Assembly (NCBI GenBank): GCA_007844125.1
Contig: CM017561.1
Span: forward strand, 35,401,789-35,465,788
From: Sinonovacula constricta
Lineage: Eukaryota; Mollusca; Bivalvia; Cardiida; Solecurtidae
DNA length: 64,000 nt
Direction: 5' to 3'
The position numbers and the translations under genes are program-made. The notes beneath the pieces were generated by a model, which saw nothing but the letters and a program-made list of their open reading frames with translations, was not told the DNA's origin and ran no database searches. Position 1 is the first letter of the stretch, and each line of letters starts with the position of its first letter. Below, piece by piece: positions 44,860 through 57,200 of the stretch.

Positions 44860-44865
44860 TTTATT
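44860..44865 (-). terminator. Possible polyadenylation signal of the HYR gene
   Basis: AATAAA on the minus strand, about 210 bp past the stop at 45074. It lies in AT-rich sequence, so chance occurrence is possible. Confidence 0.35.
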
Positions 44866-45073
44866 TTAAAAATATATATATGGCACCAACATATTTTTTA
44901 AGCAAGAGATATTAAAGAAAGAAAAAATACAATATATACAAACAAAATTCTACAAAAACTTATCCGCTGTCAAAAAAACAAAGCAATACGAAATGTTTAT
45001 ATACAGTCTACCTAACGATGTCAATGTTGTCACATAACGTGTTTCAGTGCTTGACCTCACATGTTTATCCACC

Positions 45074-45423
45074 TTAAGGTTTGGAGGAAACTGTGCCATA
45101 TTCCGGATTGGCGTAACTTCCGGAAGCTTTCGTCACAACCGATGCGACGTCACTGGATTTGTACGGCGGTGGAGGAAGAGTAGCGTAGGTAACGTCTTCC
45201 GTTTTTCCGCTGATAGTGTACGGTGGAGGATTGAAAGGAATGTCAAAGTAGCTGGGAAGCTTGACGGTAGCATTATCCGACACGACGTAGATGTTTTCAA
45301 AGGCTCGTGTTGGCTGACGTTGGCTACGTCGCTGGGCGTGGTTGAGAAGGCGCTTACGTCGGCAGCAGAGAAGTAGCACGACGAGTAACACGACGAGGAG
45401 GAATGCTCCAATGGCAGGAAGCA
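45074..45423 (-). CDS. Last exon of HYR gene: membrane helix and PPxY tail
   Basis: The acceptor TTTTTATTCTAG leads into LLPAIGAFLLVVLLVVLLLC, a clear membrane helix, then CRRKRLLNHAQRRSQRQ. The tail holds two PPxY motifs (FNPPPYTI and PPPPYKSS), which bind WW domains such as those of Nedd4-family ligases. Tyrosine sites ENIYVV and NPEYGTV are also visible. It ends VSSKP-stop at 45074. Confidence 0.85.
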
Positions 45424-48400
45424 CTAGAATAAAAATATGAGAGAGAAACTTTACGTACGTAATAGTCAAAGTCGCGTTTGCATTTCATTACACATACGAC
45501 GTTCACAGTGAGTCAATTATTTGTTCAGATTACATTGTATATATGCGGGTACTGGACAGTCAACCTTTGGAACAGATTGTCGGAAATGATATGGTATTAC
45601 AATATTATGATGCATCATATGCCTCTTGAGTGTATAATAGTAGGAGGTATCTAAGACTCTTAGCAGCAGTTAATCTCGATCTTTTATTAAAAGATTTAGT
45701 GTTACAAGTGAATTCATAACTGCAACATGATTGCAAAATGTGCAATTGCTCATTTAAACCACACAACTACCAAGAGACATTAAAAGGAAGTGGATACAGT
45801 CAGTTAATACGTTCGGGTTAATTTTGTGATTTCAAATGAAATGTTTATTATAATATTTTTTATATAATGTTTACATTCAAATTTTATTTTTGAAATATAC
45901 CACATAACATAAATACTGTTACCAAGTTTTGATCTTGTATGTTGCTTGGAGCCCTTTACGCTGTACTTACGTGCTTTTAAGAGCCACGAATTGTCGCCCG
46001 TAGACCTCTGACGAAGACCGGCGGGAAGATCTGATATGCTAGCATCTGGAAATATTAGGACATTGAATAAAAAAGGCCTGCATGTATTACAGAAAAAAAA
46101 TAAAAACATTTTAACAACAATAATCATAGTGTTTGGTACAACGCCATACAATTACTTTATTTTGCTTGAACCGGGAACTTCAACCACTGTCAGTTTTAGC
46201 AAATAATTAATAGCATTATATATCATTAGTATCTGTTGGATTATTGTCGCGTACAATATAATCAGACGTTAATATTTAAATAATAAATTAAATATCCAAG
46301 AAAGTAACTTTTATTTCGTCATCTGTCTTTAAATGACACTGGCTTTAACATATGTGTTCACGAATGAACGGAATCGGACTTCTCGCTGATAGACGGAAGA
46401 AGGTCTGGGACGGAGTTATTCGCTGAGTTCCAGCCTCATTTCTACCTACCTCTTGAGCTGACCTGTACTGTAAATGTGCACCAAGCCATATTCATGCTGA
46501 TATCCCAGGCTTTATAGACGACAGTGAACTTCGTGTTGGCGTGGTATCTGATGGGGCCTGTTGAATCATGCGTTGACGTCACGCTGCTGAGGAGCACATT
46601 GTCGACGAAGACTGGCGGGCGCCATTGAACATACTCGTCATCAAATGCGTAGATATCCTTGGGGCACGAAACAGGGCGTGGCGGCTCGGTATCTGAAGGT
46701 GATGGAAGATACAACTTGTGAGAAAATACGAAATACATTTATATTCTAACCTGGTATAGTTGGCCAAACGGCACATAAGAACACGAACACAAATTTACGT
46801 GAAGGAGTTTTAAAATGAAGTAAGTTGAATCTTATAGGTTTGGTCTATTTTAACTTAACAAGTAAGTTGAGTCTTATTTGTTTGGCATATTTTAACTTAA
46901 GATGTCTCCTCGTTTCCTATGCCAAAGCATTTAATAATGAGTAGTTAATATTTCGAAACAAGGGAAAAAATTAAAAACATAATGAAAGATTTTTTTGCAA
47001 CTTAAACCTCACATTCACAAGTTTTTTGAGATTATTTTTGCTGTTGCTCTTATTTTGAGGCTGTTTTCATGATGGCGGTAGAAGTGTGGTTTGAGTTTGT
47101 GTGTAATAGTGGTTGTTGTGTGTGTGTTGGTAGAGGTGTTGGTGGTTGTGTTGTTTGATGTATTTGGTGGTTTGATACCATCTGCCAACACAATCACGGC
47201 TTACCTTTGACGACAACACTGAAGTTGCAAACCGCTTTTTCGCCGGAGGATGAGGTGAAGGTGGCACTAACATTTATGACACGCTGGTAGAAGTCCGAAC
47301 ACCGGCAGTGCATGGCGGACCGCGGCGAGAAAACAGGCTGCAAACATTTGTTGATTTAAAACATTGATATTGTTAAAGATTAGTTAAATAAAATTAAATA
47401 AAAATAGGAAGCCTGCTCTAATTAGGTAGTTAGACAAAGGTTCTCTAGTGTCTTTCAACTTTTTAACTTTTATTGACGATTAGTTTATACATTATGTTCT
47501 TGGAATCTTACAGCTACCAACACTTTGCCGTTGGAGATCGACCATTTTACATAATTCATAGTAAAGACAACTTGTTAATTAAACAAGGTGTGAATGTACC
47601 TTATATTTAAACATATAACAGGGAAGAAATGGATAAAGCCAGAGAAAGAAATTTCATTATCTAATTACAACTTCCAAGTATTTTGTTACATAATATTGTT
47701 ACCGTATAAAAATACTAGTTATTGTGTTTGAGAATGTCGACCGTCGATTTAAGTGAGTGCGTACGGTGGCGGTAGGTTCTTTAAATACTTTCAATTCGTT
47801 ATGCAAGAGTTACGTAGATACCTTTTGTTTTGTTTTTTTTTATTAATTTGGGTTTAACGGCACACCGACACTTAACAGGTCATACGGCGCCGAATACAAA
47901 GTTGAATGTGAATAGAGCGTAATCAGGTTAAAACCAAACTACGCATGTAAATATAGAAAAATATAAAAACTATCAGGTAAAAAAATAAATTATAATTGAA
48001 AACAGGTCAACACATAAAACGGTTTAAAAAAAGTATGACATTTGGTAAATAAACAGTTTAAAAATTTATAACTTACTAAGAATACCAATCTCGTTCAAGA
48101 AGCAAACAAGTTTAGATTCCGACACTGTCGTAAATAGGTCGTACATGTTATGGACATTAAAATATTTCGACCGTATGTGGTCTGTGTCGATACACTGTAA
48201 TAAAATATGGTTGACTGTCAGTGGTTCCTGGCAAGGAACACATACAGGTTGAACTTCTCTTTTTAAGAGATATGAATGAGTTAACCTAGTATGTCCAATT
48301 CGACAGCGGGTAAGAGCTACATCTTCTCGTCGACTTTCTCTGCAAGCAGAGACATTGGCACCGACTAAAGGTTTAATTACGTGTAATTTGTTACAAACAA

Positions 48401-51400
48401 TACTGTCCCAACTTGCTTGCCACTTGGTTAAAAAATGTTGGTAAATAAGTGGTTTAAAATCAGTGTGTGGGATGCAAAGATCTGTCTCAGTGAGTGCTGA
48501 GGCAGATTTTGCACCCCTGTCAGCATCTTCGTTTCCCTGGATGCCTACATGACTAGGAAGCCAACAGAAGGAGATTTCGTTAGTGTCATATAAACTTTGA
48601 AGTTTGTCAAGAACAGTGCGAACATGTGGATTTGAATAATTCAGTGAATTTATCCTCTGCAATACAGATAATGAGTCTGAAAATATAGCATATTTTTCAC
48701 CGGAATGTTCTGAAATGAAATCAAGGCTTAGATTTATAGCCCGGATTTCAGCGGTGAAGATAGACGAGTTGTTAGGAAGTCTTTGTTTAATGCAGTGGCT
48801 ATTACTTACGGAAGCACAACCAACGTGAGTGTCCGTCTTTGAACCATCAGTATATATATGAACGGGATCAGAATACTTGTCACGGAGTTCGAGAAATTCA
48901 GATCGTAAAATCAAAGGATCTGTGTTCGACTTTTTATTTTTACAGAGTTCTAAATTCACATCAGGAGAACGGAGATGCCATGGTGGATGTTCAATTGTGG
49001 GGTTTTCAGAAATGTTTTCGAGTTTTATGCCTGATGTGTTTATGCTATCTTTAAGTCTTAAACCAAGAGGTCTGATGGCTTTAGGTGATCGATCATAAAG
49101 CTCTTAGTGTTAAGGGGTTGAAAACACAATTAAACGTTGGGTTATCGGGGTTAGACACGAGTTTAATTATATACCGCAAAGAAAGTTTCTCGCGACGCAA
49201 GAATAATGGTGGTTCATTGGCTTCAACGTAAAGGCTCTGCACTGGTGAGGTCCTGAACGCTCCTAGACCTAGACGAAGTCCCTGGTTGTGAACGACGTCC
49301 AGCATCTGGAGATAGGACCTCCTGGCAGAACCATAGACTATGCTTCCGTAATCTAGTTTAGACCGAATTAGGGAACGGTACAGAAGTAACAATGTTTTCC
49401 TATCGGCTCCCCATTCTGTATGGGATAAATATTTAAGCAAGTTAAGAGCCTTGAGACATTTCTTCTTGATGTAATTAATATGTGGAAGAAAAGTCAGTTT
49501 CCTGTCAAAAATGACTCCAAGAAACTTAGTTTCCTGGACGACGGGAATGCGAACGTTATTTAAAAACAATTCGGGGTCAACATGGGGACCACGTTTCTGA
49601 CAGAAATGTATACAGTTGGTTTTGGTTGGAGAAAATTTAAAACCGTTCGTGTTGCTCCATTTTTGCAACTTATTAAGACATTGTTGTAATTGTCTTTCAA
49701 TTGTGCTCATATTTTAAGAGCGGTAACAAATAACGAAATCGTCCACAAAAAGTGAACAGTCAACCCCTTCATGAAGGGTTTTTACAATATTATTTATTTT
49801 TATGTTAAAAAGGGTAACAGATAGAATACTACCCTGGAGGACACCCTGTTCCTGTTTATGAACAGATGACAGGGTGGACCCAATCTTGTCCAGAAAATTT
49901 CTGTCAAAAAGGAAGCTGTTAATGAAAATTGGTAAACGACCCCTGAGACCAAGGTCACCTAAATCCTTTAAAATCCCATGTTTCCAAGCCGTGTCATAAG
50001 CCTTTTCAAGATCGAAAAACACAGTTACAAGATGTTCCTTCTTGATGAAGGCATCACGAATGAGCGTTTCTAAACGAACAAGATGATCGACTGTGCTACG
50101 TTGGTGTCTAAATCCACTTTAATATTCTGAAATTTAGTTGTTGAACTCAAGATACCAGACAAGTCTATTATTGATCATTCGTTCTAAGGTTTTACAAATA
50201 CAGCTCGTCCAAAGCAATAGGTCTATAGCTTTGAGGATCTGTTGGGTCCTTACCTTGTATATGAAGTGGAATAATGAAGGCATTTTTCCAAGAATCAGGT
50301 ACTTTACCGGATATCCAAATTTCATTTAAGATTGACAAAAGTAAGTTTAGAGATCGAATTGGTATATGTTTTAAGAATTGATACGGTATGTCGTCTGGAC
50401 CAGCAGCGGTATCATGCGATTTATTTAGAGCATCCTTAAGCTCTTTCAAGGAAAAAGATTGATTGCAAGTTTCGTTATTATTAGATTTAAAATTAACTTT
50501 TTCCCTTTCAGCAGAGTGTTTAAAGGTTTGAAATTGAGGCGTGTAGTTGACCGATGAGGAATTTTGAGCAAAATTTTCAGCCTGTGTGTTCGAAATGTTT
50601 TGTTTATCTGTTATTACGGTGCGGTTTGTTTTAAGGTGGTTAACAGTTGAATGTGATGGTTTACCGCTAATCTTTTTAATAGCAGACCAAACGTTCTTGA
50701 TGGAAGTCTTGCCATTTATTTCAGAAACATACTTTTGTCAAGATGATCTTTTGGCCTGTTTAATAGTCCGGCGACTTTTAGCCCGTTCTTTTTTAAGGTT
50801 ATTAAGATTTGTATCGGTAGGTCGAACATTAAATTGCTTCAATGCCGCCCTACGTTAACGAATAAATTTTTTACACTCTTCATTAAACCAAGGCTTATTA
50901 CGTTTTGCTTTAGTCGAGGTCTTAGGTATACACCTTTCTGCAATAATGTGCAAAGTGTTTGAAAATACGACAATTTTGTCATCTACATTTTCTACTGAAG
51001 TTGGGACAAGTTCTGCAGAACAAAGTGCTGAGAACAGGTCCCAGTTTGCTCTGTCTATCTTCCAACGAGGATTATCGTCGCCTATTGGCGAAGTACAGTT
51101 TGTAAGGATTATAGGAAAGTGATCACTTCCACAAAGGTCACCGTGTACATCCCAAGTGTAGTCTAAATATACAGAGGGGTGACACAATGTTAAGTCTAAC
51201 GATGAATAATGCCCAGTTGCGGGGTGCAAGTAGGTTGGCTTTTTAGTATTGGCAAGACATATGTAATTATGGGCAATACATTTTCTATCGTCTTGCCCAT
51301 ATTATTGAAGTCACAACATCCCCATAGCGGGTTATGACCATTGAAGTCTCCAACGAGTATATATGGAGTGGGCAACTGGTTAATAAGATTATCTAAATCA

Positions 51401-53541
51401 TCCTTAGATACATTTGAATTCGGTGGAAGATAGACAGAGCAAATAGTTACAACTATATGTAGGATTACACGAATAGCAACATCTTGTATGTTTGTGTCAA
51501 GTTCGACTTGAGAGTGTGGCAATTTGGAGTTGACAATTATTGTCGATCTTCCAGATGCCCTCTCGCAAGCTGTATGTATATGATTATAACAAGTATAACC
51601 CTTAAAATTGAATTTATCAGAGTCTTTAAGAAAGGTTTCCTGAAGACAAAGCACAGCAGGATTTAGTGTAGATAACAGAATGAGTACTTCATTGTAATTG
51701 GCCTTAAGATCTCGACAGTTCCACTGAATGATTCTATTATTCATGGGATTACTAAACTTAGTTCTTGTAGACTATATTTTCGGTGTTTTTACAGGTGACC
51801 TTGGTGGTTTTTTGGTGTCCGATGGAGCCTTCATTAGACATTCAAATTTGTTTTGATGGGTGTTTATCACCCGAGTGTTTGGAGCAGTGGGAGGATTATG
51901 TCCTCTCCTCCGCCCCGAAGGACCAGGTGACTCCTTAGAGGAGACCTGGTCCTTGGCTGCAGGCTTGTTTTGTGCCTTTGCATTATTCTTTACAGAATCA
52001 CTTGAAGTGGCAGTGTTTTTGATTGAGGAAGAAGTTTAAGTCTGAGAAGATTCCGATACCTTGTATTTTGAAGGAATTATGATTTTGTCAGCAGTTTGGT
52101 CACCAGTCGGGACCTCATACTGGGTGAAATTTTCCTTGTGCTCTGAGATGCTTTGGTTGCTAAGGCATATGTTGCGCCTCTAGCAGGAGTTGCCTTGTCT
52201 CTTGCCAACTTCCTGGCTTCTGGAAAGGAGATGTTATTTGTGTACTTTATTTTTAGTACTTCCTTTTCCAGTTTCCAGGCAGGGCAATCCCTGGATTTGG
52301 TCTCATGTGGTCCAGAACAATTAACACATTTAAGTGGGTTGGGACATACGCCTTTTTCCTGTGCTGGGTGGACACTTCACCGCAACATGGGCAATGTTCG
52401 TCGTCCTTGCACTGGGACTCGTGGTGGCCAAACGTCTGACAATGAAAACACCTCAGTGGATTTGGAATGTACACCTGCACTTTCACGTTGAGGTAACCGA
52501 CCTTAATAGAAGTAGGGAGTGATAGGTTGGCGAAAGTTAAAACGAAAGTGTTTGTCGGAACTCGCCGGCCGTTCCTCAGGAATAATATCCTGCGGACACC
52601 ACACACCTCCTGTGGCGTGAGTTCCCCGAGGATATCCTCCTCAGAGACACCAGCAAGGTCAGGGCATCGAATGACTCCAACAATGAAGTGAGAAAAGCAT
52701 GTGCTTGTGGGTGTTTCGGTATCGGAATCTTCTGACGATAAAGTAGGGAGCGGGTCTTTGCATTTACGTTTTCGTTCCATGAGGGGTTCTTATAATAATT
52801 CAGCATCCTGGCTCACCACCCACCGCGGAGCCCAACAAGGGGGCGTCTTATGGGAGTGGATCTCCGACCTCCCAACGCCAGTGATACCAGGATGCGAAAC
52901 TCCGACATAAAATATACAATAAAGCATACAAAATGCCAGATTGATCCGTTAAGGGGGTGTCGACCGGCAGCTGGGTTATAGTTAATAGGGGAAAACATGA
53001 GAGAATGAGTTTACGGAACACGGTATATTTGAAGAAAGAAAAAGGAGAAAAGGAGTGGGAAGTCAGAGGCAAGAAAGTGGGAAGAAAGGGAGTAATAGCT
53101 AACCCAGCACCGGCCGAAGGGTTAGCCGATTCGGGATACAGGACCAGCACCCCGCCCTTAGGGCCAAAGTGGTGTGTTGGTCAGGGTCGACTTATATGTA
53201 AATATCCTGACAAGCCAACAACCACCAGGATCCCCTCGTCGTAGAGATACAGGGTCGCCACCCACGGCAAACAGGTGGGCTACCTTTGGAGGGTTCTTAC
53301 CCCGCTACAGGTAGCGGCAGCCGCAGAATTCTAAGGCCCCTACCGGCAGGGCCGAGATACCTTTTGAGATACGAAGATTTGAGATCGAGTGCTAGGTCAA
53401 TTCGGTGAAGGTCTCATACTTATCCTTGGGCAGAAGAGATACTATTTTACAATTGTGTATGTACACACTTTGCGGGAAGAGGAATATGGGGATTGGTTAA
53501 GTCTGTTAAGTTAATCTGGTCAGGGTCAAGGCCACTGTTGC

Positions 53542-53582
<41 letters not shown>

Positions 53583-54253
53583 AATAAAAAAATAGACAAT
53601 TGAGGAACTGTGCATGCTTGCCTTTAATTTCAGCAATACAGTTGGGTATATTTTCAGCAAGTGTGCGATCCTTCTCTTATATGAACGATCGTAAATGAAA
53701 TAAATGCAATCGCTCATACAATTCGAAAAAAAGAAGGTCCTATGAGTATTGCAGTACATATTAAAATTTGGGAAAACACATAAGACAACGGTATTTGCAT
53801 TCAATTGATATGTCAATTCTACAATATTATACATTATGGGGGGGGGCAAGATGGGGAGAAACGGTCCCTAACTACTACCACCCACCTGTACTGAGAAACC
53901 GGTGTCCATGTCCAGAGCGGTGAGGTCGGTATTGCGCGAGGTGAAGATGGCATTGTCACTGTTAGTATCGGTGTTGACAGTTTTAATTGACGCGGAGCAG
54001 CCTCGCATCACTGGAGGAGGGTTTTCTGTAAATGAAGTGAAGGCAACATCTATAACCAATGACTATCAATATATGTGAGTAAGTTTTGACTGGTTGCTAA
54101 CAACTACTATAACTCTGACTCAAACTTGCGAAGAAAAATGTGCAGCCAGTCAGAGACTCGTACCCAGGACCCTTCGCTAACAGGGAGAATGCTGTACCCA
54201 CTGAGCTAACCGAACCGCTTACACATTCTCTCCCAGCTACATACAGTGGTACG

Positions 54254-54291
<38 letters not shown>

Positions 54292-57200
54292 TTATTTGTG
54301 AGTTTCGATCATACAAATACAGTTTCAATTTTACAACATGTAGTAAATATAAGATTTGACATAAATATCAATAATAAAGTTATATGTTGAGTCGGTTTGA
54401 AGAACAAATGGAGTACATGCATTGGTTGAATTATGGTAATGAATAGTATTAAGGGTTTATTATATATGTTAATGTTGTCTTAATACAAATAATAGCAGGA
54501 ATGAAGAAAGGTAAAAGAAAATAACGTATGTATCTTTTTCCTTGTACTGTTGGGATTTACGGATTGTAATGAAGTTATCGATGTAAAAAGAATTGTAATA
54601 TACATTTAATTCTACCTCTATGTATTGAATTGTATCCTTGTTTCAGTTGTTCCCGACTCATAAGCATACTAAACTTTTACTATAATGGCGTACATGTATT
54701 TCGAAACAGTCTTAGCAAAAATATATGTATTCACTTTAATTAGTCAACAAAACAAAAAAAAATAGACTTTGATAAAGATTGATTTAAGTCAAGATCAATA
54801 TTGCAGTAATCGATAAACAGAGCAAAATACTGCAAACATTTATAGAAAGGATAATACTGTGAAATAATGATTAATTCAATTATACAATACATTAAGTTGT
54901 GTCATACATGGTTGATTATTTTTATTGTTATTGAAAATTCAATATTTAATGCATGTCTTTTCTGTAATGGACATACCTAAGGTTTAGTGTATACATATAC
55001 ATACATACCCATACATATATACCTATACATATATACACACAAACATATAGATACACATTTACATGCACAAAGATACACACTACTAGGCTTAACAAAGTTA
55101 TTAACCCAATATTACAAAAACATATAGTTATACAAATCCAGATTGGCATATTATGTTTGTATAATAATGTGATTTTTTTTAAAAATTAATATTCTATACT
55201 TGTCCTTTCTATAAACATTTTAAATAACATATGTAAATAAAATAAGTTAGTAACTTAAGTTATATATGCTCATGTCTAGTCAGTCTTAGTGAATTAGGAA
55301 TTAGTTAATATGTGTTATTAAATTTATTAGTGGGCTCCAGTATTTGTTATTAATGTCTTGTTTTAGATTTTTCCTTGAAATGTATTGGTCAATTCTGTAT
55401 TGATTTATTAATTGTTTTTTGAACAGTTCAATACTAGGTTTGACTGTTTCTTTTGTTTTGAAAATGTGGTACTTAGCTAGCATTATTATTGTATTAAGAA
55501 CATTAGTAAGATACCTGTTTCCAAAAATTATATCTTGGCATACTAAGTTTAAAGATATGGATGGGCAGTAAGTGTTTATAAGGGTTTGTAACTCATTCCA
55601 AAAAGTTTTACCAACTCACAATCACAGAACAAGTGGAGGATTGTTTCTTTTTGTTTGTGGCACAAAGAACACAAGTTGTCATTTTTTATTTTCATCTTAT
55701 AGAGTAACACATTTGTTCCTAAAATTCTATTATTAATTCTGGTTTGGAACCATTGTAGGTGTGTATCTTTCTGGCATTTGTATGGCAATTGAAATAATTT
55801 TAGTATATTATTTATTTCCCCACCTGTTTCAGAGCACCATTTATCTACTGAAGTTGGTTTAACATCACTATGAATCATAATGTCATATATATCTCTACAA
55901 CCTTTATTGATTTTAAGCAGTATTGATAATGATAGTGGTAATAGAGGTTCCTCTAATCTTTTACCAATGTCCTGAATTGTGAGTTTTGTTAAGTATGCTT
56001 TAATTGAAGAAATTATACCTGCATACTCCAAGAAGTTGGTGATATTTTCATAAGAACCAATAAATTCTGTAAATGTTAAAAAAGTACCATCATTCTTCAA
56101 TAAATCATTTATAGTGTAAATATTATTTTTTATGAAATTATAATTAAATATAGGTTTCCCACCGACCTTTAAATTTTTATTGCCAAATAGGAAAACACTT
56201 TTTGCTTCTTTCTGGGTTTTTGGAACAAGTTTTCCCAAGAAAAGACTATATGCTGAGTATACGTCTCTCCAAAATGGGTTTGAAATAATCTTTGATTGTT
56301 TCTGTATACACTCTGCACCTACAATAAGCATAAATTTAAAATCTGGTATTTCAGTATTTATTATCTGCATGTATTTTTTGTTATTAAGAATTATTTTCCT
56401 TATCCAAGATATTTTGAGGGCATTAATGAAATACTCTAAGTTTACCATTCTTAACCCTCCTTCTGCATAATCCTTACAGATTATCTCTCTTTTTATTTTA
56501 TCGGGTTTTCCATCCCATAAAAAATTGAACAATATATTTTTTAGATCATTTATTATTTCTTTTGTGGGATTTGGTAATGATAAAATAAGGTGGTTAATCT
56601 TTGAAAGTGCAAGAGTTTTTATTGCTGTTATCTTTCCTAATGGGGTTAAGTTTCTTTTTGACCATTGTTTTAGCAAACATTTTATCTCATTAACTTTTTT
56701 AGTATAATTTAAACAAGTTATATTTTTAAGGTCTGTGGTGAATGTTATTCCAAGCAATGTGAATTGCTTTTCCCAGCATAAGTTTTGATTTGGTAAAATT
56801 TTATTTACATTATATCTGTTACTACCTATCCAAACTGCTTTAGTTTTTTCTGCATTTATGTAGAGGCCAGAAATATTAGCATAAATTTTTAACATATTAA
56901 TAGCTGACAAAAGAGATGTTTCTGTGCCATCCAGGATAAGTGTGGTATCATCAGCATACTGTGATATTTTGTATTCAACATTTTCAATTTTGATGCCTTT
57001 TATATTTACATTTTTACGTATAAGCGAAGCCAACACCTCTGCACAAAGGATAAATATATAAGGGGGTATTGGGTCACCTTGACGACAACCCCTTTGCAAA
57101 TAGAACCATTCTGAACAATGCCCATTTATAAGAATGCAAGATTCTATATTTTTGTAAAATAAATTTATCCAACTCGTAAAAACTGTACCAAAGTTAAATA

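Larger units (their letters stand above)
47838..53544 (-). mobile_element. I/Nimb-like LINE with endonuclease, RT and RNase H, broken
   Basis: In order along the minus strand: an ORF1 with a CCHC knuckle (CFHCQTFGHHESQC), an AP-type endonuclease, a reverse transcriptase and an RNase H. The 3' end reads GGTGTGCCGTTAAACCCAAA followed by an A-rich tail at about 47830-47850. Frameshifts near 52255, 51200, 50860, 50030-50190, 49712 and 49100 prevent full translation. It fills the intron between the two halves of HYR domain 1, in the gene's own direction. The 5' edge is approximate. Confidence 0.88.

Noticed and set aside
45047..45376. 109-residue plus-strand open frame opposite the membrane exon
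   Set aside because: It is the reverse-strand shadow of the well-supported transmembrane and PPxY exon.
52957..53244. Plus-strand open frame with SLRNTVYLKKEKGEKEWEVR
   Set aside because: It lies over the LINE's 5' untranslated part in reverse and has no homology that I recognise.
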